Assembly (NCBI GenBank): GCA_964620595.1
Contig: CAZUHP010000002.1
Location: 62,001-126,000, forward strand
DNA from: Desulfocarbo sp964620595
GTDB taxonomy: Bacteria; Desulfobacterota; Desulfarculia; Desulfarculales; Desulfarculaceae
Length of the DNA stretch: 64,000 bases
Direction: 5' to 3'
Shown here piece by piece: positions 57,835-64,000 of the stretch (its first letter is position 1; each line of letters opens with the position of its first letter). Under the pieces are notes generated by a model. That model was not told the origin of the DNA and made no database searches. It worked only from the letters and a program-made list of their open reading frames with translations. The translations under genes and the position numbers were made by a program.

Positions 57835-58872
57835 ATGTTGATCGCCATGCAGGAGGGCTGCCTCAAGAACCAGGTGGGCCGGGTGTTGGCCGCCATCCGC
57901 GGCTTTGGCCTGGAGCCGCGCATCGTCTCCTCGGACCCCCGCACCGTGCTGGCGGTGGTGGAGGATTTAAGCCGCAGCCAGGCCGAGGATATCAGAGACA
58001 AGGTGCGCGGCCTGGAGGGGGTGGAGGAGATATCCAGCTTTGACCAGTCCTGGAAGCTGGTGGGCAGGCAGTTCCGCGCCACGCCCACGGTGATCGAGCT
58101 GGGCGGGCTCGCCATAGGGGGGGCCGAGGTGGCGGTGTTTGCCGGGCCCTGCGCGGTGGAGTCGCGGGCAAACTTCCTGGAGACGGCCCAGGCGGTGGCC
58201 GCGGCCGGTGCCGCGGGCCTGCGGGGCGGGGCCTTCAAGCCGCGCACCAGCCCCTACTCTTTCCGGGGATTGGGCGAGGAGGGCCTGAAGATCATGGCCG
58301 AGGCCCGGGAGGCCACCGGCCTGCCCATCGTGACCGAGGTGCTCTCCCCCCGCGAGGTGGACCTGGTGGCGCGCTATGCCGACGTGCTCCAGATAGGCAC
58401 CCGCAACATGCAGAACTACGCGCTCCTGGAGGCGGTGGGCGAGACCGACCGGCCGGTGCTCTTGAAGCGGGGCATGATGGCCAGCATCAAGGAGCTGTTG
58501 CTTTCGGCCGAATACATCCTGGCCCGGGGCAACTGGCAGGTCATGCTTTGCGAGCGGGGCATCCGCACCTTTGAAACCGAGACCCGCAACACCCTGGACC
58601 TGTCGGCAGTACCGCTCCTCAAGCAGTATACTCATCTTCCCGTGGTGGTGGACCCCAGTCACGCGGCGGGCAAGCGCGAGCTGGTGCCGGCCCTGGCCGC
58701 CGCGGCGGTGGCTGCCGGTGCGGACGGGCTGCTGGTGGAGGTGCACCCCCAGCCGGAGCAGGCCCTGTCGGATGGACGCCAGAGCCTGGACCTGCCGGGC
58801 TTTGCCGCCATGATGCGGCAACTATCCGGCCTGGCCCGGGCCGTGGGCCGCCAGGTGAAGGAGGCGGTCTGA
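57835..58872 (+). CDS. aroF: 3-deoxy-7-phosphoheptulonate (DAHP) synthase, AroF/Thermotoga type with N-terminal regulatory domain
   Basis: A 345-residue enzyme that condenses PEP and erythrose-4-phosphate, the first shikimate step. The N-terminal 70 residues (MLIAMQEGCLKNQVGRVLA) form the ferredoxin-like/ACT-like regulatory domain of the Ibeta class. The catalytic barrel has FAGPCAVES, LRGGAFKPRTSPYSFRGLG, LQIGTRNMQNYALL, LLKRGMMASIKE, CERGIRTFE and VVDPSHAAGKRELV. AGGGAGGG lies upstream. Feedback by Tyr or Phe is typical of this class. It is 10 bp from trpG. Confidence 0.95.
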   Translation: MLIAMQEGCLKNQVGRVLAAIRGFGLEPRIVSSDPRTVLAVVEDLSRSQAEDIRDKVRGLEGVEEISSFDQSWKLVGRQFRATPTVIELGGLAIGGAEVAVFAGPCAVESRANFLETAQAVAAAGAAGLRGGAFKPRTSPYSFRGLGEEGLKIMAEAREATGLPIVTEVLSPREVDLVARYADVLQIGTRNMQNYALLEAVGETDRPVLLKRGMMASIKELLLSAEYILARGNWQVMLCERGIRTFETETRNTLDLSAVPLLKQYTHLPVVVDPSHAAGKRELVPALAAAAVAAGADGLLVEVHPQPEQALSDGRQSLDLPGFAAMMRQLSGLARAVGRQVKEAV

Positions 58873-60122
58873 TGCGGCTGCGCGGCTCCTTTTCGCCCCC
58901 GGGCGACAAGTCCATTTCCCACCGCCTGGGGCTCTTCGCGCTTCTGGCCGGAGGGCGCTGCCAGGTGGAGAACTTCTCGCCCTGCGCGGACTGCGCCTCC
59001 ACCCTGGACGCTGCCCGCCTCCTGGGGGCCGGCGTGGAGGAGGACGGCGGGACGGTGAGGCTCCACGGCGCAGGGGGCGACCTCAGGTCCGGGCGGGTGG
59101 ACTGCGGCAACTCGGGCACCACCATGCGGCTGCTCATGGGCATCCTGGCTGGCCGGCCCGGCCGCTTTCTGCTGGAGGGTGACGAGTCGCTCTCCCGCCG
59201 GCCCATGCAGCGGGTGGCCGACCCCCTGGCGGCCATGGGCGCCAGGGTGCGCTGCCGCCAGGGCCGGCCGCCGGTGGAGATAGAAGGCGCTTCCCTGCGG
59301 GGGGTGGAGCACCGCCTGGCCGTGGCCAGCGCCCAGCTCAAGAGCGCGTTGCTCCTGGCCGGGGTGCAGGCCGAGGGCCGGACCTCGGTCCAGGAGTCCG
59401 CTCCCAGCCGCGACCACACCGAGCTTTTGCTCCAGGCCTGCGGAGCCGATATCAGGCGCCAAGCTGGAGCCTGGCAGGTGACCCGCTCCCGCCTCACCCT
59501 GCCCGGCCGCCTGCGGGTGCCGGGCGATGCCTCCTCGGCCGCCTTCTTTCTTTGCGGCGCGGTGATCACCCCGGGCAGCGAGGTGGTGGCCGAGGAGATG
59601 CTTCTCAACCCCACCCGCACGGGCTTTCTCCAGGTGTTGGAGCGCATGGGCGCTAATATCGAAGTGGGGGAGGAGGGCAGGGACCCCGAGCCTTGGGGCC
59701 GGGTGCGCGCGGCCTATTCGCCGGAGTTGAAGGGATGCCGAGTGGCGGCTGGCGAGATTCCGCTCCTGGTGGACGAGGTGCCCATCCTGACCCTGGTGGC
59801 CACCCAGGCCCAGGGCACCACCGTGTTCCACCAGGTGGGTGAACTCAGGGTAAAGGAATCGGACCGCCTCTCGGCGGTGGTTTCCCAGCTCGGCAGGATG
59901 GGGGCCAGGCTGGAGGTGCAGGGAGACGACTTGGTGGTGGAAGGGCCGGCCCCCTTGCGGGTGCCTGGCCAGGCGTTGGAGTCCTTTGGCGACCACCGCA
60001 TCGCCATGACCTTGGCCCTGGCCGGGGTGGCGGCCGGCGGGATGCCGCGCGTCAACCACGCTGACTGCGCGGCCATCTCCTACCCCCGCTTTGCCCAGGA
60101 CCTGGAGCGGCTTTTGTCATGA
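58872..60122 (+). CDS. aroA: 3-phosphoshikimate 1-carboxyvinyltransferase (EPSP synthase)
   Basis: A 416-residue two-domain enzyme transferring enolpyruvate from PEP to shikimate-3-phosphate. SPPGDKSISHRLGLFALLAG gives the PEP-binding Lys; DCGNSGTTMRLLMGILAG, RRPMQRVADPL, SAQLKSALLLAG, RVPGDASSAAFFLCG, KESDRLSAVV and FGDHRIAMTLALAG cover the usual blocks. It shares one base with aroF (TGATG) and 4 bp with aroE. Confidence 0.96.
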   Translation: MRLRGSFSPPGDKSISHRLGLFALLAGGRCQVENFSPCADCASTLDAARLLGAGVEEDGGTVRLHGAGGDLRSGRVDCGNSGTTMRLLMGILAGRPGRFLLEGDESLSRRPMQRVADPLAAMGARVRCRQGRPPVEIEGASLRGVEHRLAVASAQLKSALLLAGVQAEGRTSVQESAPSRDHTELLLQACGADIRRQAGAWQVTRSRLTLPGRLRVPGDASSAAFFLCGAVITPGSEVVAEEMLLNPTRTGFLQVLERMGANIEVGEEGRDPEPWGRVRAAYSPELKGCRVAAGEIPLLVDEVPILTLVATQAQGTTVFHQVGELRVKESDRLSAVVSQLGRMGARLEVQGDDLVVEGPAPLRVPGQALESFGDHRIAMTLALAGVAAGGMPRVNHADCAAISYPRFAQDLERLLS

Positions 60123-60937
60123 TCGTCCTGGGTATCATGGGTGACGCGCGGGTGGCTCATTCGCTTTCGCCCCGCATGCACAATGCCCTGTTGGCCAAGC
60201 ACGGGCTGGAGGGGGTGTACTTGCCCTTTGCGGTGGAGCCAGCGGCGGTGGGCCAGGCCGTGGCCGGCATCAAGGCCCTGGGCCTGGCCGGGGTCAACGT
60301 CACGGTGCCCCACAAGCAGGCGGTTGTGCCCCACCTGGACCGGTTGTCCGAGGATGCCGCTGCCTTGGGCGCGGTGAACACCATCAAGCCCGAGGGCGGG
60401 AGGCTGATCGGGTACAATACCGACCTGGAGGGTTTCCGCCGGGCCCTCGCCCAGGCCGGCGCAGGGCCGGCCGGCGGCCGGGCCCTGGTGCTGGGGGCCG
60501 GGGGGGCGGCCCGGGCCGTGGTCCTGGCCCTGGTGCGGGACGGCGCCCAGGTGATGGTGGCTGCCCGGCGCCGGGAGCAGGCCGCCGCGCTCTGCGCCGA
60601 GCTGGGCGGCGAGGGCCTGAGCCTGGACCAAGCCGCCAAGGTTTTCAAGGGGGTCGATCTGGTGGTGAACGCCACCAGCGTGTCCTCGCCGGCCGAGTCG
60701 CCGGACATGCGGGACTGGCTGGGGGAGCTGCCGCCCGCCCCCAACCTGTCGCTGGTCATGGACCTCAACTACGGCCGGCAGGATAATTTCTGGGCCGGGT
60801 TGGCCCAAAGGAATGGGGCTGCTTTTGGCGACGGGCTGGCCATGCTGGCCCACCAGGCCTGCTTGAGTTTCAACCTTTGGACCGGCCTGGAGGCAAGGGT
60901 GGAGGATTTTTTGGCGGCCCTGGAGGCGCGGTCATGA
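60119..60937 (+). CDS. aroE: Shikimate dehydrogenase
   Basis: A 272-residue NADP enzyme reducing 3-dehydroshikimate. GDARVAHSLSPRMHNALL binds shikimate; VNVTVPHKQAVVPHLD carries the catalytic Lys, GAVNTI and GYNTDLEGFRRAL follow, ALVLGAGGAARAVVLALV is the nucleotide site, and LVMDLNYGR the later block. The C-terminal QACLSFNLWTGLE is typical. It overlaps aroA and aroKB by 4 bp each, so the whole group is tightly coupled. Confidence 0.95.
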   Translation: MIVLGIMGDARVAHSLSPRMHNALLAKHGLEGVYLPFAVEPAAVGQAVAGIKALGLAGVNVTVPHKQAVVPHLDRLSEDAAALGAVNTIKPEGGRLIGYNTDLEGFRRALAQAGAGPAGGRALVLGAGGAARAVVLALVRDGAQVMVAARRREQAAALCAELGGEGLSLDQAAKVFKGVDLVVNATSVSSPAESPDMRDWLGELPPAPNLSLVMDLNYGRQDNFWAGLAQRNGAAFGDGLAMLAHQACLSFNLWTGLEARVEDFLAALEARS

Positions 60938-62490
60938 GCGGCAACCTGTACCTCACCGGCTTCATGGGAGCAGGCAAGACCACGGTGGGCCGCGCCCTGG
61001 CCGGGCTCTTGCGCCGCCGCTTCGTGGATATGGACGAACGCCTGGCCCGCCGCCTGGGCATGAGCATCCCGCAGGTCTTTGCTGAGCTGGGCGAGGATGC
61101 CTTCCGCCAGGCCGAGAGCAGGGAACTCAGGCGCCTCGCCCGGCAGGGCGGATTGGTGGTGGCCACTGGCGGCGGCCTGGTGGAGCGGGCTGCCAACCGT
61201 GAGGTCATGCGCGCCTCGGGCAGCATCCTGCACCTGGACGCCAGCCTGGACACCTGCCGCCGCCGGCTGGGGGCCGAGGTGGAGGGCCGCCCCCTGTGGC
61301 GGGACCAGGCCGCAGTGGCCGCGCTCTATGAGCGCCGCCGCCCGGCCTATGCGGAATGCGATCTCAGCTTGAAGGTAGACGGCCGGGGCCCTGAGGAAGT
61401 GGCGCAATCCGCGGCCGTGAAGCTGCTGGGCGAGGAACGTTTCCGCGCCGTCCTGGACGGCCGGGAGTGTCCCATCCTTGCCACCGGCCAGGCTCCGCAA
61501 CGCTTGACCGAGTTCATTGCGGGCCGGCGGGTGGCGCTGCTCACGGACTCCAACCTGGCCCGCCTGCACCTGGAGCGCTACCGCCAGGAGATGGACCCGG
61601 TGGCAGAGGTGGTAGTGCCGCCGGGGGAGCGCAGCAAGAGCCTGCGCAGTGCCGAACGCGTGTACCAGGCTTTGTTGCAGGCCCAGGTGGAGCGCGGCGA
61701 CCTGCTGGTGATAGTGGGGGGCGGTGTGGTTACCGACCTGGGCGCCTTTGTGGCCGCCACCTTCAAGCGGGGCATGGATTTCGTGCTGTGCTCTACCTCC
61801 CTGGTGGGCTGCGTAGATGCAGCCATCGGCGGCAAAGCCGCGGTGAACCTGGCCGGTGCCAAGAACCAGGTGGGCTGCTTCACCCGTCCCCGGGCGGTGA
61901 TACTGGACCTGGCCGCCCTGGCCACCCTGCCGCGGCGGGCGGTGCTGGACGGGCTGGTGGAGGCCTACAAGACCGGCCTGGTGGCCGATCCAGCCCTGGC
62001 CGCCTTGATGGAGGAGCACCTGGGCGGGCTGATGCGCGGCGAGGTGCTGGGTCTGGCCCGGGTGGTCGCGCGGGCGGCCCGGGCCAAGGCAGAGGTGGTG
62101 AGCCAGGACTTCCGCGAGGCGGGCCGGCGGCGTATATTGAATCTGGGCCACACCTATGGTCACGCCCTGGAGAGCCACAACCGCTACCGGGTGGGCCATG
62201 GCCGGGCCGTGGCCGCGGGCATGATGGTGGCCGTGGAGATATCCCGGGCGCGGGGGCTCTTGGATGATGACACCAGCGGGCGCTTGCAGGCTGTGTTGCA
62301 AACCCTGGCGCGGGGCAAGCTGGCCTGGCCCACGGCAGAGGAGGCTTGGCCGGTGATGCAAAACGACAAGAAGAACCAGGGTGGACGGGTGGTCTTCGTG
62401 CTCGTTCAAGGCGTGGGCCAGCCGCTGGTGGTCGATGACTTGACCCGGCAGGAGCTGCAAGCCGCCCTGCAGCGGGTGGGGAGCAGGTGA
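60934..62490 (+). CDS. aroKB: Shikimate kinase - 3-dehydroquinate synthase fusion
   Basis: A 518-residue bifunctional protein. Residues 1-165 are a shikimate kinase: LTGFMGAGKTTVGRAL (P-loop), FVDMDERLARR, ATGGGLVERAANRE and PLWRDQ. Residues 170-518 are dehydroquinate synthase: VVVPPGERSKSLRSAERVY, IVGGGVVTDLGAFVAATFKRG, CVDAAIGGKAAVN, the metal ligands Glu in LVEAYKTG and His in LNLGHTYGHALE, and the last His in GHGRAVAAGM. It joins step 2 and step 5 of the pathway. ATG 60934 overlaps aroE by 4 bp. The AroB half differs from the E. coli enzyme at some positions but keeps all ligands. Confidence 0.93.
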   Translation: MSGNLYLTGFMGAGKTTVGRALAGLLRRRFVDMDERLARRLGMSIPQVFAELGEDAFRQAESRELRRLARQGGLVVATGGGLVERAANREVMRASGSILHLDASLDTCRRRLGAEVEGRPLWRDQAAVAALYERRRPAYAECDLSLKVDGRGPEEVAQSAAVKLLGEERFRAVLDGRECPILATGQAPQRLTEFIAGRRVALLTDSNLARLHLERYRQEMDPVAEVVVPPGERSKSLRSAERVYQALLQAQVERGDLLVIVGGGVVTDLGAFVAATFKRGMDFVLCSTSLVGCVDAAIGGKAAVNLAGAKNQVGCFTRPRAVILDLAALATLPRRAVLDGLVEAYKTGLVADPALAALMEEHLGGLMRGEVLGLARVVARAARAKAEVVSQDFREAGRRRILNLGHTYGHALESHNRYRVGHGRAVAAGMMVAVEISRARGLLDDDTSGRLQAVLQTLARGKLAWPTAEEAWPVMQNDKKNQGGRVVFVLVQGVGQPLVVDDLTRQELQAALQRVGSR

Positions 62491-62491
62491 G

Positions 62492-63553
62492 GTGGGCAGC
62501 TTCAGGGGACGCATACTGCGGGTAGCCACCTTTGGCGAGAGCCACGGCCCTGGTCTGGGGGTGGTGGTGGAGGGAGTGCCTGCCGGGGTGGCCTTGGACC
62601 AGACCCTGGTGCAGGCGGAGCTGGACAAGCGCCGGCCTGGCACCAGTCCCCACGTCTCGCCCCGGCGCGAACCAGACCGGGTGGAGATACTCTCCGGCCT
62701 GTCCAAAGGCAAGACCTTGGGCACCCCCATCGCCATGCTGGTACGCAACCAGGACGCCCGCCCGGGCGACTACGGCGAACTGGCCCGGCTCTTCCGCCCC
62801 GGCCATGCCGACTACACCTATTGGCGCAAGTACGGCACCCCGCCCCAGCCCGGCGGCGGCCGCGCCTCGGGCCGGGAGACCCTGGCCCGGGTGGCGGCCG
62901 GGGCAGTGGCCCGGGCCCTGCTGGAGCCCTTGGGCGTAAGCTTTGCAGCCTACACCGTTGCTGTCGGGGCGGTGCAGGGGAGACAGGTTGACCCGAATTT
63001 CGCCCTGGCCCATCCTTTGCGCGCGGCCGACCCGGACATGGCCGAGGCTATGGCCGCTGAGATACAGGCGGCCCGCGCCGAGGGCGACTCGGTGGGCGGG
63101 GTGGTGGAGTTGGCCATTGAGGGCGTACCGGCCGGCCTGGGCGAGCCGGTGTTCGACAAGCTGGACGCGCTGCTGGGGGGGGCCATGCTGTCCATCGGCG
63201 GCGTGAAGGGGGTGGAGATCGGCGCCGGCTTTGAAGCGGCCCGCCGCCGCGGCTCGCAGAACAACGACCAGATGGGGCCGGAGGGATTCTTGAGCAATCA
63301 CGCCGGCGGTATCCTGGGAGGCATCTCCACGGGCCAGCCCATTGTGCTGCGCCTGGCCGTGAAGCCCACCCCTTCCATCAGCCGGGAGCAGTCCACCCAG
63401 GACCTGGAGGGCCGGCCCCGGCACATAAGCATCCAGGGCCGCCACGACCCTTGCCTCTGCCCCCGCGTGGCGCCGGTGGCCGAGGCCATGGCCGCCTTGG
63501 TGATCGCCGACGCCTGGCTGGTGCAGCGCGCCTTGGAAAGGAGCCGCCCATGA
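62492..63553 (+). CDS. aroC: Chorismate synthase
   Basis: A 353-residue flavin-dependent enzyme making chorismate from EPSP. The three signatures are visible: TFGESHGPGLGVVVEGVPAG at the start, GRASGRETLARVAAGAVARA in the middle, and the C-terminal RHDPCLCPRVAPVAEAM. RRRGSQNNDQM and GGILGGISTGQPIV cover the FMN region. GTG start 1 bp after aroKB; it overlaps aroQ by 4 bp. Confidence 0.96.
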   Translation: MGSFRGRILRVATFGESHGPGLGVVVEGVPAGVALDQTLVQAELDKRRPGTSPHVSPRREPDRVEILSGLSKGKTLGTPIAMLVRNQDARPGDYGELARLFRPGHADYTYWRKYGTPPQPGGGRASGRETLARVAAGAVARALLEPLGVSFAAYTVAVGAVQGRQVDPNFALAHPLRAADPDMAEAMAAEIQAARAEGDSVGGVVELAIEGVPAGLGEPVFDKLDALLGGAMLSIGGVKGVEIGAGFEAARRRGSQNNDQMGPEGFLSNHAGGILGGISTGQPIVLRLAVKPTPSISREQSTQDLEGRPRHISIQGRHDPCLCPRVAPVAEAMAALVIADAWLVQRALERSRP

Positions 63554-63987
63554 AAGTGCTCGTTTTGAACGGTCCCAACCTGAATCTCCTGGGCCGGCGC
63601 GAACCAGAGATCTACGGCGACTTGACCCTGGCCGACATAGAGCAGCGCCTCATCGCCCGGGGCGAGGAGCTGGGCATGGAGGTGGAGTGCCGCCAGTCCA
63701 ACCACGAGGGCGAGTTGGTAGAGGCTGTCCAGCAGGCCGGGGCCGAGGGCGCGGGCGTCATACTCAACGCCGGCGCCTACACCCATACCAGCGTGGCCTT
63801 GCGCGACGCGGTGGCCGGCAGTGGCGCGGTGGTGGTGGAGGTGCACCTGACCAATCCGCACGCGCGCGAGGAGTTCCGCCGGGTGTCGCTTCTGGCCGGG
63901 GTGTGCGCCGGCGAGGTGGCCGGCTTCGGGTGGGAGTCCTACCTGCTGGCCCTGCAATGGTTCGGGTGGAGGCAGGAAAAAGGCTAG
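63550..63987 (+). CDS. aroQ: 3-dehydroquinate dehydratase, type II
   Basis: A 145-residue small dodecameric dehydratase. LNGPNLNLLGRREPEIYG carries the catalytic Tyr region, RQSNHEGELVEAVQQAG, GVILNAGAYTHTSVALRDA, VEVHLTNPHAREEFRRVS and VCAGEVAGFGWESYLLAL complete the family. The ATG overlaps the aroC stop by 4 bp (ATGA). It is the last complete gene; 13 bp remain to the window end. With the genes upstream it gives a complete shikimate path from DAHP to chorismate. Confidence 0.96.
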   Translation: MKVLVLNGPNLNLLGRREPEIYGDLTLADIEQRLIARGEELGMEVECRQSNHEGELVEAVQQAGAEGAGVILNAGAYTHTSVALRDAVAGSGAVVVEVHLTNPHAREEFRRVSLLAGVCAGEVAGFGWESYLLALQWFGWRQEKG

Positions 63988-64000
63988 CGTGCCTTTGGCC

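Overview
The window reads as a chromosomal scaffold piece from a high-GC Gram-negative bacterium. An outer-membrane export set (Wza-like protein plus a beta-barrel), an exosortase/EPS locus, MotA/MotB stators and a strongly G+C-biased gene set fit a deltaproteobacterial (Desulfobacterota-type) genome. No marker in the window fixes the genus, so that placement is inference. A run of exactly 100 N at 53212-53311 shows a draft assembly, and linkage across it is unproven.

Left part (1-25.9 kb): two glycosyltransferase genes on the plus strand (the first cut by the window edge) run into a long minus-strand operon transcribed from about 19.1 kb down to 1.5 kb. In transcription order it encodes a Wza-type export protein, an outer-membrane beta-barrel, a Wzz-type chain-length protein, an ExeA-like ATPase, a CpsD-like ATPase, a polyprenyl-phosphate sugar transferase, an exosortase, EpsI, an O-antigen-ligase-like polymerase, a deacetylase-like protein, a heparinase II/III-like protein, a large TPR protein and a secreted endo/exonuclease/phosphatase protein. 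Most of these genes overlap or nearly touch. A second minus-strand group supplies precursors and lipid carrier: a GT4 glycosyltransferase, phosphomannomutase, mannose-6-phosphate isomerase, a DedA/YqaA protein, GDP-mannose pyrophosphorylase and UppP.

Middle (26-43.6 kb): an HU gene with a near-ideal promoter, a large SRP RNA (about 276 nt, closed by a perfect 14-bp helix), an HTH/Zn-ribbon regulator, an IclR regulator and two small minus-strand genes. A plus-strand run follows: SPOR protein, two small unknown proteins, a class II aldolase-cupin fusion, an LsrF-like aldolase/thiolase and a zinc dehydrogenase. After it come class II FBP aldolase, hisC, cmk, rpsA, sppA, an EI24-type membrane protein, an orphan GspG-like secreted protein and motA-motB. 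G-rich decamer repeats (GGGGGGCGAC-like) are scattered here and intrude into several reading frames.

Right part (43.7-64 kb): a three-subunit molybdenum hydroxylase on the minus strand; a plus-strand cassette of HATPase-GNAT protein, HisC-like aminotransferase, MFS transporter and second GNAT-like protein; a membrane protein with a universal-stress domain; the assembly gap; a class V aminotransferase and a DapA-family protein. The window ends with an aromatic supra-operon: trpE-trpG-aroF-aroA-aroE-aroKB-aroC-aroQ. It is preceded by a leader peptide whose critical codons are Phe-Arg-Phe-Tyr-Trp-Trp-Trp, with a matching antiterminator and a rho-independent terminator. This attenuator, which seems able to sense all three aromatic amino acids and to control the common pathway together with trpEG, is the strongest regulatory finding. 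The least explained gene sets are the LsrF-like/aldolase-cupin/dehydrogenase cluster and the GNAT-HisC-MFS-GNAT cassette.
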